This document shows, piece by piece, positions 1 through 10,230 of a DNA stretch of 64,000 nucleotides. The notes beneath the pieces were generated by a model, which saw nothing but the letters and a program-made list of their open reading frames with translations, was not told where the DNA came from and made no database searches. Source of the stretch: Palaemon carinicauda (Eukaryota; Arthropoda; Malacostraca; Decapoda; Palaemonidae); NCBI RefSeq assembly GCF_036898095.1, contig NC_090757.1:65197964-65261963 (forward strand), in the 5' to 3' direction. How positions within the stretch are numbered: the stretch's first letter is position 1; every line of letters starts with the position of its first letter. The translations under genes were made by a program, and so were the position numbers.

Positions 1-480
1 GTGATTGCCATTTTTTCGTTTTTTCCCATTTCTTTCAAAATTACTACGTACTAAGGAACTATCACAGAGTAATTATTCATTTGGATGATTATTTGTCGGA
101 AAATGTGCCTTGATGGTTTGCCTAGCACGTGGCTGAATTTTTTTTTTCTGAAATGCCGTATATTAGAATGTTAGCCATTTTTCCGCGAGTGCCCCTTTTT
201 ATTTGTTTTGCATTTTTTTTGCTTAGTCATGTTACAGTAAGGAATTGGCAAGTAGTGTCGCAAAACTTATACTTTTATAGTGTTGGAAAGTGTTTCTAGA
301 TGATCTGGCTACCCATGCCTATCTTTTTTTTTAGCCAGATATGGCGTATATATAGGTATGTGTTCGATTTTCCGGTGATTGCCATTTTTTCGTTTTTTCC
401 CAATTCTTTCAAAATTACTACGTACTAAGGAACTATCACAGAGTAATGATTCCTCTAGATGTTTATTTGTCGGAAAATTT
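1..480. repeat. AT-rich direct repeat, period 374 bp
   Basis: The segment starting at base 1 (GTGATTGCCATTTTTTCG) recurs at base 375 and matches for about 105 bases, including the block ACTACGTACTAAGGAACTAT, with few differences. Only one full period and part of a second are visible, so this may be the right edge of a satellite that continues to the left, or a simple local duplication. No coding content was recognised; the short open frames here are chance products of AT-rich DNA. Confidence 0.7.
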
Positions 481-1418
481 TGTTTACTTTTTTTTTGATT
501 GAATATCATCAAATTTTTTTAGCTAAAATATTATATTGTTTTACATTTTTTTTTTTTCGATTTTATTTCCCTTCAAAAAAAATTTTTTGGGTCAGAATTT
601 TAATTTTATAGTCGTAAAATAATCGACAATTATCCAGCAACCCACCATACAATTTTTATGCATATCCAATAATAATTAGATTAGTAAATAACACCTTGAA
701 ATTGACATACCCTTCCTACATTTCAAGTGGCAGATTAGGGAGTCTGAGTCAGTGTGGTTGGCGGCCATTTTGTGGACATATCCGAAGCGTAAGCTGCCCT
801 ATCTATATATATTCTTGTTCCCTATAGAATTTGTGATATTTTGGTATATTTTTACCTGCATAAATATCATATTATATATTAAATATATGTATTTTTTTAC
901 GAAATTTCTAAGTACTCAAAAAATTAACTTTAGATATGGCCCCTGATATAAATGTAATTTACAAAATAATGAGGATTTTTTTACATATTTCTATTTTAGG
1001 ATAACATATGTTTATTCCCTAAAAAAATTAGCCACTTCCTATTTCATTTGGGTACCCAAAAAAATTCATGAAATTTGGACAAATTTTTTTGGCCAAAAAA
1101 GGTTACCCTTTTTTTCTCATTTCAGATCTTCACCTCCATGGGTCTGACTTCATCCAAATTACATCAAGATGTGTCCTAAACATTCAAGAATCAATTCCTA
1201 AAAGGATTTGTGTATATATGTATAAACTTTTTTTTTATGAATTTTTATGTCAGGTCTTTTTTTTTCTACTTAATTTTTTAAAATATTTATAATAAATAGT
1301 TTTTCTGCAGATGAGTAGTATTTATCTTTACAGTTGTTTTAAGCATTCATTGAAGTTTTTTTTGGCAATAGAAAAAAGGAGGTTACTGCAAAAACTGATT
1401 TTTCAAGAATTTTTTTTG
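481..1418. other. AT-rich stretch with no recognised gene
   Basis: Long T and A runs and TATATA tracts dominate. Small open frames around 752-946 and 1068-1292 are rich in Phe, Ile, Tyr and Lys, as expected from AT-rich noncoding DNA, and match no family I recognise. I see no promoter, RNA gene or repeat boundary that I can support. Confidence 0.5.
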
Positions 1419-1484
1419 GCGTCGGGGTCGTTCGCGTCCGAGTATACCCTTAAAGGGGTGTCCGAGGAGCGTACCTATCCAGGA
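1419..1484. other. GC-richer patch at the left junction of the array
   Basis: About 65 bases (GGCGTCGGGGTCGTTCGCG and onward) interrupt the AT-rich flank and end exactly where identity to the Gypsy gag begins, at TTAAATGCCAAAC (1485). The other three gag copies have a different sequence upstream of this point. This is therefore a real breakpoint inside gag, and the patch may be a fragment of another element. The patch is open in frame with the gag that follows, which could be coincidence. Confidence 0.5.
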
Positions 1485-2222
1485 TTAAATGCCAAACAAA
1501 TCGTAGACCCTTTTGTACAATTACAAGAAGCTAAAAGTTTTATAGACTTTTCTAAAGGAGATGCGAGTGCGTATTTAAGGGGTGTTTCCTTTCAAGAAGC
1601 AGTTACCTGGGATGATTTCAAAGTTAGGCTACGTGCAGTCTATGGGGGTGAAGAAGCCTTAGATGTAGTTTTAACATTAAGAAATACACTTAATCAAGCC
1701 ACTATGACTCGGCTTAATGTTATTGAGAGAGCAGCTCTCATAGCCGATAGGCTTAATAAATATCAAGATATTTTAGGTAATTCCACTTGGGTTACTAGAG
1801 ATAACATCTCCGTGAAAGATTTTTTACGATTAATGTATTTAACTTGCATGACACTTATGTTGCCTGAAGCTTTAGTGCGGTGTTTTGATAAAAAGTTAAC
1901 GCCAGCAAGTACGGAATTGGATGTATATAAACAGATAAAGAAACATGTCCTGATCTTGATCCTGTGTTAACTCAAGTTCTTGCAAAAAATTAAACAAAGC
2001 CACAACAAGTAAATGTAGTTAATAATAATCAAGTTGCGGGAATGACGTGTTATAATTACAAACGTCAAGGTCACTTGATTGCGGACTGTAGAACGAAATT
2101 CTGTTCGATACATAATAGTTCGACTCATTCATATAGTCAGTGCTACTCTTGTAAGACACAACAGAATCCTAAAAATACACAGTCAATTCCACAGTCAGTT
2201 CCATATGGAAATAAAAAGAAAA
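1485..2222 (+). pseudogene. gag: Gypsy gag fragment with broken zinc knuckle (unit 0)
   Basis: This is the 3' two-thirds of the Gypsy gag found whole at 11960 and 22704. It lacks the amino-terminal part because the array junction at 1485 cuts into it. It has three further lesions. A 7-base deletion near 1949 (CTAAGTG, present in the other copies) changes the frame at the capsid/nucleocapsid overlap. A TAA at 1991-1993 replaces a TAT. The second cysteine of the CX2CX4HX4C zinc knuckle is Tyr (CYNYKRQGHLIADC, near 2045). The last residues before the stop at 2257 are read from the DIRS terminal module that begins at 2223. It cannot encode a working nucleocapsid. Confidence 0.9.
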
Positions 2223-2578
2223 ATGACAAATTCGAAGATAATTTGTATTTTTCCTAACCATACAAACCTTAGCTATATATACTGGGTTTACCTTTTAGCG
2301 TAGCTGAAATGGCGAGCCATTAGAATTTAACGAGGGTGTATTACCCCCGCGCTAGTTAGCGGGGGGGGGGGGGGGGCGGTATGGGAGTGGTAGCTAGCTA
2401 CCCCTCCCCCCCTCACACACCGGTGAATGCTTCACTTTCACTTAGAGGTAGGACTTGTCTTGGGGGACAGGGCTGGCGGGAATATATATGTAAATAGCTA
2501 AGGTTTGTATGGTTAGGAAAAATACAAATTATCTTCGAATTTGTCATTTGTTCCGTAACCGAAATACAAACCACGCTA
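2223..2578. repeat. Solo DIRS terminal module (unit 0)
   Basis: A ~350-bp module starts with TGACAAATTCGAAGATAATT, continues through CCTAACCATACAAACCTTAGC, and near 2500-2546 ends with the inverted copy of that block. Between the arms lie GTTAGCGGGG with a long G run, TAGCTAGCTA, and CACACACCGG. Outside the inner arm is TTCCGTAACCGAAATACAAACCACGCTA. The same module forms the ends of the larger DIRS copies; here it stands alone because the adjoining DNA is a truncated DNA transposon. It abuts gag directly and supplies gag's last codons and stop. Confidence 0.85.
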
Positions 2579-3279
2579 CCGTATATACTCGTGTAATGTT
2601 CGACCCCCCTATTTTGCCTTCAAAATCATGAATTCATCATATACCTCATGTAATGTTTGAGTCTTGATTTTGGCAGTAGGCTAGAGGTTATGCCTCAATG
2701 GTCTTTTATCTCCAGCATACCATAATTACCAACAAAGTAAGGGTTATGCCTAAGTGCGACAAACAAATGTATAAAACAAATCGGAACAACACCTAAATAC
2801 TAACATCTGTTTACAATAACAATTGAGTATTCAGCGTACATTTTCTAGCGAACACTTTAGTTGCAAACAGCCGATTATCATCACCGCCTAATAGCTTTCA
2901 AAAACAAGCAAACACTACAAGTAGCAAACAAAATTAGTTCATCGTTTTGAGTAACAAATTACCATTACCGGTAATTGCAGGTAATTACGGTGATTATAAT
3001 TACCCGTTATGCAAATAATTTTTTTTCCTCACAATAAATATGAATAAGAATTTACTCATAACCCATCAAGATCTCTACCAATTAATATAAAGAATTTACT
3101 GCAAAATTCAAGCTTCAAGTTATTGCAGCCGCTGTCCGCTGAGACAAATAACGTTCAAGCCGTAAAAATGTATTGAGTTACCGAAACTAGCGTTTGAACT
3201 TGGAGAAAAAAAAATGTGGATTCAATTAAGAAAAATTTTTGCGGTTTATTATTAATATCAATTAATATACCATACCAAG
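2579..3279. mobile_element. TA-inserted DNA transposon, left part only (unit 0)
   Basis: This is the left 701 bases of the 1.15-kb element that is complete at 34762-35908. It begins CCGTATATACTCGTGTAATG directly after the TA of CACGCTA. It ends at ACCAAG (3274-3279), where the sequence switches to AAATCAACAGTAATGAAT and then DIRS a. The right inverted repeat is missing, so it is non-mobile. It contains a symmetrical block around TTACCGGTAATT but no coding frame. Confidence 0.8.
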
Positions 3280-3297
3280 AAATCAACAGTAATGAAT

Positions 3298-3640
3298 ATG
3301 ACAAATTCGAAGATAATTTGTATTTTTCCTAACCATACAAACCTTAGCTATTTACAATGGGTTTACCTTTTAGCGCAGCTGAAATGGCGAGCCATTAGAA
3401 TTTAACGAGGGTGTATTACCCCCACGCTAGTTAGCGGGGGGGGGGAGTGGTAGCTAGCTACCCCCCCCCCCCTCACACACAGATGAATGCTCACTTTCAC
3501 TTAGAGGTAGGACTTGTCTTGGGGGACAGGGCTGGCGGGCAAATATGTGTAAATAGCCAAGGTTTGTATGGTTAGGAAAAATACAAATTATCTTCGAATT
3601 TGTCATTTGTTCCGTAACCGAAATACAAACCACGCTATTT
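3298..3640. repeat. 3' terminal module of DIRS a with imperfect palindrome
   Basis: The outer arm TGACAAATTCGAAGATAATT (3299) is repeated inverted near 3570-3604. It is followed by TTCCGTAACCGAAATACAAA, giving an imperfect palindrome of about 100 bases centred near 3605 (TGTGTAAATAGC on one side, GCTATTTACA on the other). The same structure is at 14045, 24800, 47137 and, inverted, near 59890. It is likely the functional DIRS end, where circular intermediates are joined; that role is inferred from the family. Confidence 0.75.
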
Positions 3641-4127
3641 ACATTAGATGACTTACCCATTAGGTAGGGTGCAAAGTCCCCAGCCATACTGGCTTTGGCT
3701 TTTACCCGGGGACTCAGAATCCGAGTGAGTCGCACTCGAGAAAAGGAGTCCCTGCACCTCACAAGCTCCTTGCTCCGCAAGGAACCGTGTGGCCTACATA
3801 AGCTTGTATGTGAAGGAAAAAAGTATGACCCGTCCTAGGCAGTTGACCTACAGTTCCAGAAGGAACTATGGGTTAGGTCGTTCCCAATACCACCTCGTCA
3901 GGGTATGGGGGACGCAACAGTATTGACTCAATACTCGGAACACAAGGAAGCATGGTTTACCTGCAGAGGTTCGAGGTCAGCTATGTAGAGACCAGGATGC
4001 TGCCTCCCCGTAGAGGGGATGATGAAGGAAGAAATAAGGGCCAGACATACTTCTTTCATTCATGCAGACTAAAACCTGATAACAATGCCCTCAACCTTCT
4101 GCTACCTATCCAAAAAGGAGCCCGAGG
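3641..4127. other. DIRS a 3' noncoding segment
   Basis: No gene. This stretch is conserved in position and sequence in every DIRS copy here (for example 47490-47970, and inverted at 59425-59885), including a CTCCTTGCTCCGCAAGGAA stem-loop near 3766-3784. It lies between the recombinase stop and the terminal module, where DIRS elements carry their internal complementary region. I could not prove that function by eye. Confidence 0.55.
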
Positions 4128-5083
4128 TTAGACCAGCTGTTGTATAGCCACCACAGAGTGATAGAAAACGTATCGAGACTCCTGTGGGTCACGCCCTGCA
4201 GGAAGCGGGCTGCGAAGGTCATTAGACGCTTCCAGACTCCAGATTGTAGCACCTGCGTCACAGAGTAGTATTACTCGAAGGCGAGGGACGTTGCGATGTA
4301 TCCAACATCGTGCTGTAGGGCAACGTGACGGGGGAGGGTCTGGAAACAGGTCGAGATGAATGTCCATGAGTCCGGGCTGAAGAGGTATACTGGTGACTCT
4401 CACCCGTGTCCTCCTTGTGCTCCCAAATCGGCTGCAACTGAGGACAAACTGCAGCTGTTCCCAAAGCTAACCTCTCGATTCCTTTACTGGCAAGAAAGAG
4501 AAGGTTTTGGGATATCAGATACAGAATGGACTCGAAATCTTGAAGGAAATGGACCGAAGGGCCGGAACCCCAAGATTCTGAGTCTAGCCAACAACTCAGG
4601 AGCGAACCTGAATGTTGCCTTCCCCTCTTCCTTAGAAAGGGGGAGTCGTACGAGAACAAGAAGATTGCTTACACACTGGCCGTGGCCAGAGTGGGCAGGA
4701 GACCCAAGGCGGAATACAATCCGAGGCCTGTCGTAAAGGGTCTTGAGAAGATCTCTTAAAGGACTAAAAGTCTGAGCCATGCTCCAAGTTGGTGGTCTTC
4801 CTCCGACTAGGGCAGGGAAGATCGTAGCTTCGCATGAGCGAGGATAGATCCAGCGGGCAGGAAAAAGTTATTCCTTTAAGCCTGAAGGTCAGGGAAAGGC
4901 TGAGCGACAGGCTTCATTGCCGAGAGCGGAAAGGAGTTTCCTCCCGCCGAAAGGCAATAAGACCGTTATTGCTGGAGAAGAGGCCTCAAGGGAAGAGGTA
5001 TATCTCCCACGGCACCAACCACCTTCGACTCTTCACTTTGCCTGGAAGACCCCTGCGGATGACTATCGCAGATGACGCGACCT
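4128..5083 (-). pseudogene. Tyrosine recombinase remnant of DIRS a (unit 0)
   Basis: Minus-strand translation in pieces aligns with the intact DIRS c recombinase. The carboxy end retains a DPPPSR motif and a tail close to VVAAQQLV. The segment equivalent to SLSRGWGEVTF..FVPEFVAK is at about 4560-4650. Frames change several times and stops are frequent. The HxxR box is no longer legible and the catalytic Tyr region is scrambled, so no active enzyme is possible. Its length is about that of the intact gene (987 bp), so decay is by small lesions rather than one large deletion. Confidence 0.8.
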
Positions 5084-6990
5084 CCGTACCGCGACTGTAG
5101 CGGGTTGTCTCTTCTTGAGGAGGAGGCGTAGTGTCTCCAGGCATGAAGCCGAAGCGACGCCCCGGTTCGGGAGAGATGTCGCAGTGTGGTTGGTTGAGTA
5201 GTCTGCGCCGTGGGAGAAGCCTTCCCAGGAGTTCCGTCAGGGGAAGCAGAGGGTCCAGAAACCGTTCTGCGCATAGTCCCAGTGGAACTCTCCCATTAAA
5301 AGGTTGACAGACAACCTGGTCTTGTTGAGACCCATTGTCCTCAGACAAAAAGGAGGGAAGACGCAGGCGTCGAAGTTGTCCCACCACCACCGGAATGCAT
5401 CTTGCCAGAGTCTCGGGGTCTGAGACTGGGGGGAAGAACAGCGGAAGCTTGAGGTTCCAAGCTGTCGCGATCAGGTCCCCCAGACCAGGACTTGCTGGTT
5501 ACCCAAGGTCAAAGACCCCCAGGTACACTCTCTCTACGAGGCTCTGCTCGGATAGTCGGAGAGAACATTCCCCTGCCTGGAATGAGAGAGCCGATGGTGG
5601 TATTGAGAGAATCTCAATCATCCTGGTATCTCTACTGCAAGATGTGAAGGTGTGAAAATGCGTCCCCTGCTGGTTAGAATACGCCAGAATCATGAAGTCG
5701 ACGCGTACGGGGCGACTCGGCAGGAGCTGTAGGATCTGTAGAGGGGCCAGACTAAGGCCCCTAAGCCTGCCTGAATGATGGAGAGGTATCCTTCAGGTCT
5801 TGACCATAGGCCTGGACCGGAACATGCCCCCCCCCCCTTTCCTTTGACGAGTCCGAGAACAGCATCAAGAATGTGGGGAAAGGACGAGAATATCCACTAC
5901 CATCAAGAGGCTCCATAGGTCAACACCCATTGCAGGTCTAATAGTTCCGCTGGTCCCATAAGGGCCAGGAAGTCCGGTTAAACGTTGCCTGAAGCCACCG
6001 GAACTTGGACCGCCCCACATGGAACTTATCCTGAGGCGACCGTTCGGACTATAGACGGGTCAATGAGGAAAGGAGAACTAGGAAACGTTCCAAGGTAGGG
6101 CTGAAAGCTCTGCTTGACTGAGAACAGGTACTGCGACTCTCCTCAGTCTTGCCACAGTCAACTGAAAGGAAGGCTCGGAGGATGTGGTAACAGAATCTGG
6201 TGTCCCCAGGTGGTCACCCATCAAAGTACCGACCAGAACCGACGTTGCTTAACCTCGCTGGATGGACGAGAAGCGGGGTTTCCAACTTGGTAAGGCCGTT
6301 GACTCAATATCATGGCCAGATACTCCAGATGTTGAGGCAGAAGAAGAGAAGGCTCCAAGCAAAATACCATGAACCCACACTCATGGTAAGCATCCGGAAG
6401 CTTGTCCCAGCACTGAAGAAGGTCGAACCCGAGCCTACCGGAGTTGACCAGCCCTCCAAACAGCAGAGGAGGCGGAAGCCTGCACCTGAGCGGCCATGAG
6501 GAAGGCAGGGAGAGTTCTCTGGGGAAAAAAACCTGCTACGCCACGGCGGGATAGCCACACTGCATCATAAGCAGGAATACTTGCAGTCTAGGCTTAATTC
6601 GACGAGCTCCCTGGAAGATGGATGGAATGAAAACTGAAAGTACCCATCCTTCCGATCCAGGGCCTAAGGAGTCCTGTCGCCTCGTTACCAGTCTGATCGA
6701 TTCTGCTGTTCTACGCTGGACGAAGTTTGTCCGACAAACTTCATCAGGGCTGAGAGGTCGACTACGGAACTCCCCTCTCAGATCCTTCCTTACAAGAAAG
6801 GTTCGACTGAAGAGGCCGGGGGTGAAGCCGTCGATGATCCTATGGAAGACCTTCGCCTAAGGTATGGATCATTCTACCCAACCGGGCAACTCTTGCTGAC
6901 GCTATGGCATAGAGGTTCAGAGACACTGAATTCGCTGACAGAGACGGCAGGCGCGATATCCTTGGCTGATCACAGAGATTGTGCGGGAAT
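5084..6990 (-). pseudogene. RT/RNase H remnant of DIRS a (unit 0)
   Basis: Minus-strand fragments match DIRS c and d: the RNase H segment AYSNQQGTHF corresponds to AYINKQGGTF (about 5640-5690). The carboxy region with PSASPDGTP-like text in a shadow frame is near 5200-5260. The RT start, with CDQPRI..LPSLSANSVSLN, is near 6890-6960. The YLDDW active-site box of the intact copies is not readable here. Frames change many times. The fragment overlaps the recombinase start in the same way as in intact copies. Confidence 0.75.
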
Positions 6991-8039
6991 GGGCATCGGG
7001 AAGCTGTCATTCGGATGAGTAACCTTAAGCATCCTCCCAGCGAAAAACCTGCAATCCTAGAGTTCGTGAACTCTGCCGCTCCTTTTAGGACTATGCCCCC
7101 CCGGTGGAGCCTCCCGTGCCATCTGTTCCTGACAGGAGGAAACTGCAATTGGACACCTTGTCCCAGTTGTCGTAGCCGATAACTTAGGCCGACGTGGTTG
7201 AAAAAAAAGGGCGCTGGAGCCCTGCAGAGTCTGGAAGAAAGCGCCATGGAGGAGTGAAAACGGAAGTCGATTTCTTCCGCACAGCCGCTGTCTAAGTCTC
7301 TGTCCTTGGGCACAAACAAACTCTTCTCAAGGATGGAAGGGTGTCTGAGGTCGTCGACCTCTACAGATGAGACACCCAAAGGAAGCCCTCAGTCAGCGCG
7401 TCCAGATGGTACAACATCGAGCTTGTCCACAAGTTAGATACTTAACGACGAAAGGACAAGGTGCTTGAGCTCGAGAGGAGGAAAGTACCCATGATCTTCC
7501 TGTAGCTTCCTTGAACCAAACCTCGGGCCATAACCGAGGAGGGAAAGGACCTGGTAAGCACCCAGAGGAAGGGGTAAGCAGTCACCCCTTGTCCGATGGA
7601 GAAATCTCGAACGGAAAGCCCAAAATCCTTCCAGGGAATGACGGGGAAGGGCTAACCCAGGTTCTGGAAAGAGGAGTGTTGCTCAGATCTCCCTGAAGTT
7701 TCTCCTATTCTTGCAAGTGCAATGCTCTGCGTTTACGGGGTGAGGCCGTGTTCTGGAAATACGCTCCAGAAGAACTCGCCAGTCTGGCCATGCTGCGAAA
7801 ACCCCAATGGGAATCATGGTCGCAATCGCCCTGGAGCTCGCGCGATGGTAATTCAAAGATTTGCGCGTGGGCGAACGTGGAAGCGCCCATGCGCGGTAAC
7901 GCAGGAACGCAAACGAAGGTGAGCGAAGGAGCGCAGAAGGAGGGCGAGCGTGGTAGGAAGGGCGAGAGCTGGTGGTCGGCGAGCGATAACCCATAGACAA
8001 GCAATGGATACTGCAAGAATTAAGCCGACGTTTGTGCGA

Positions 8040-8205
8040 AGAAACACTGTAGGTTCGAGCGACGGAACACCGTCGGTTCGCACGACGGCATGCGACGGAA
8101 CACCGTCGGTTCTCGCGACGGAACACCGTCGGTTCTCGCGACGGAACACCGTCGGTTCGCGCGACGGAACACCGTCCGTCCGCGCGATGGAAAACCGTTG
8201 GTTCG
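8040..8205. repeat. 23-bp minisatellite (about 7 copies, unit 0)
   Basis: The motif GACGGAACACCGTCGGTTCGC-GC repeats with slight variation. The same 23-bp family is expanded to some 42 copies at 39168-40137 in DIRS b, so this short array is probably closer to the ancestral state. Confidence 0.85.
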
Positions 8206-8274
8206 CGCGCGGGCGAACATTGGAGAGCATGGGCGCGGACGCGCATGAGCGTAGACATGCAGGCACATGGGCGT

Positions 8275-8465
8275 GTGGGCGCGCAGGCGAATGATCGCGC
8301 GGGCGCACAGGCAAGCGGTCGCGCAGGCGAGCGGTCGCGCAGGCGAGAGGTCGCGCAGGCGAACGGTCGCGCAGGCGAACGGTCGCTCAGTCGAACGGTC
8401 GCGCAGGCAAACGGTCGCGCGGGCTCGCAGGCGAACAGTCGCGCATGCGAACGGTCGCGCGACCG
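8275..8465. repeat. 16-bp minisatellite (unit 0)
   Basis: The motif GGTCGCGCAGGCGAAC repeats about a dozen times with substitutions. Because 16 is not a multiple of three, the translation cycles through all three frames and yields an Arg/Ala/Gly-rich repeat of 16 residues per 48 bases. Confidence 0.85.
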
Positions 8466-8683
8466 GCGCGCAGGCGAGCAGTCGAGCGGTCGCGAGGGTG
8501 GGCAGGTGAATGAGCGCGAGTCCGAGGCGGAGATCGCAAGCGTTAGCGCGATGGCGAGGAAACGCGCTGCCGCGTGGGCGAGGAAGACCGCTGGCGATAT
8601 GGATCAACAGGCGATCGGTGGTGAGCTGGTGAGCGCTAACGCGCAGGTTGGCGATGGGGCGTTGTGGCATGCCGACGCGATGG

Positions 8684-9262
8684 CGAGCAGCATGCGCAGG
8701 TGAGCGATCGCACGATGGCGAGCAGCATGCGCAGGTGAGCGATCGCGCGATGGCGAGCAGCATGCGCAGGTGAGCGATTGCGCGATGGCGAGCAGCATGC
8801 GAAGGTGAGCGATCGCGAGCAGCATGCGCAGGTGGGCGGTCGCGCGATGGCGATCAGCATGCGCAGGTGGGCGGTCTCGCGATGGCGATCAGCATGCGCA
8901 GGTGGGCGGTCGCGCGATGGCGATCAGCATGCGCAGGTGGGCGGTCGCGCGATGGCGAGCAGCATGCGCAGGTGGGCGGTCGCGCGATGGCGATCAGCAT
9001 GCGCAGGTGGGCGGTCGCGCGATGGCGAGCAGCATCCGCAGGTGGGTGGTCGCGCGATGGCGAGCAGCATCCTTAGGTGGGCAGTCGCGCAATGGCGAGC
9101 AGCATCCGCAGGTGGGCGGTCGCGCGATGGCGAGCAGCATCCGCAGGTGGGCGATCGCGCGATGGCGAGCAGCATCCGCAGGTAGGCGATGGCGCGATGG
9201 CGCGATGGCGAGCAGCATCCGCAGGTAGGCTATCGCGCGATGGCGAGTAGCATGCGCAGGTG
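8684..9262. repeat. 35-bp minisatellite (about 16 copies, unit 0)
   Basis: Period 35, core GAGCAGCATGCGCAGGTGGG followed by CGGTCGCGCGATGGC. Early copies carry GTGAGCGATCGC and later copies change CATGCGC to CATCCGC, so there is a sequence gradient along the array. Three repeats equal 35 codons, which explains overlapping open frames on both strands. Unit 1 has the same length (19431-20009); unit 2 is shorter by about two repeats. Confidence 0.9.
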
Positions 9263-9527
9263 AGCTAGTAGCTGGCGAACCAAGTTCCTTCAGAAGTGTT
9301 GGAGAACGTTGGCGTGCCGGCTGTAACACACGCGGGCGATCCGGAGATCGCCGAGAGACAGGTGATCGCTGCCGAGCTGATGATCGCTGACGAGCAGAAG
9401 GCAACTTGTGGAAGCCTGCGCATAGAAGAAGAGTCCTTGACCCCGACCTGAACCGAAGTTCTAGATCGCGAGGCTGAATGTGGGTGCACAGGGCGCGTAA
9501 CAGGAACCAACAGGAACAGCAGGGATG

Positions 9528-9850
9528 ATCATCATGAGAGCGCTGACGAACAGGAGAGCGCTGATGAGCAGGAGAGCGCCTGTGCGCTAACACTGAGCAG
9601 GAGCAGGAGAGAACACAGCAGAAGGGCGCGCAGGGGAACCCTGACACGCAAGGGAACCCTGACACGCAAGGGAACCCTGACACGCAAGGGAAGAACCCCC
9701 GTGGGAGGCAACCCTTTGCCCCGAAGGGATCGTTGTCCGTCGGGAGACTGATGTCCGTCGGAAGACCGTTGTCTGTCCGTCGGGAGACTGATGTCCGTCG
9801 GAAGACCGTTGTCCGTTGGGAAGACTGTTGCCCGTCGGAAGACGAGATCA
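9528..9850. repeat. Short direct repeats in DIRS a ORF1
   Basis: Three tandem copies of GGGAACCCTGACACGCAA (18 bp) lie near 9632-9690. They are followed by two copies of a ~53-bp block beginning GTCCGTCGGGAGACTGATG (near 9738 and 9776). The 18-bp motif drops to two copies in unit 2 and one in DIRS b (near 41335), so it is actively length-variable. Confidence 0.75.
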
Positions 9851-10230
9851 GACTGCTGTCCATCTGCACCAAGGCGGAAGATCAAGAAAAAGGAGTTGTA
9901 GGCTGCAAACGGAGATTCAAAAAGGCGCCTCTTAGCACCCTTATAGGGAGATGAGAGGCCCTACGACGAGGCGGACGGTGTGCCTTACGGCGAGGGAGGC
10001 CAACAGCAACAGAAGAATCCTCCGAAGAGGAGTCTCTATGAGTGTACTCTCTCGCGAACGAAAGAGAAACACTTCGTAGAAGAAACTGGTCAGCCAGTGA
10101 CCTAAAAGGAGCAATCCTCCGAAGAGGAGCTCCTGCAGTTGCCCAGCCCCTTGAGCGAAACTGCAGGTGTGATCGCTCAGCACCAAGAGCATAGTCGCAC
10201 GAAAAAAAGGCAAGAGAAGAACCCCCCAAA

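Larger units (their letters stand above)
7150..10230 (-). pseudogene. ORF1 (gag-like, Arg/Ser-rich) remnant of DIRS a, minisatellite-expanded (unit 0)
   Basis: Near 7150-7380 the minus strand recalls the conserved ORF1 carboxy region (KSLFVPKDRDLDSG versus KSLFEPKDVERTAE in DIRS d). Near 9880-10050 it recalls the ORF1 middle (RDSSSEDSS..RRKAHRPPRRR and the TLIETPLRR segment). Between them, three kinds of short tandem repeat have replaced or expanded the disordered Arg/Ser-rich section. Long open frames of 100-290 codons on both strands in 7680-9880 come from these repeats and are not evidence of genes. In intact relatives this ORF would package the element RNA; that role is inferred from family position. 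Confidence 0.7.

Noticed and set aside
7683..9885. Many long open frames on both strands (up to 292 codons) rich in Arg, Ala, Ser and Cys
   Set aside because: They are generated by 16-, 23- and 35-bp tandem repeats without stops. The same array is open in several frames at once and the products are permutations of one repeat.
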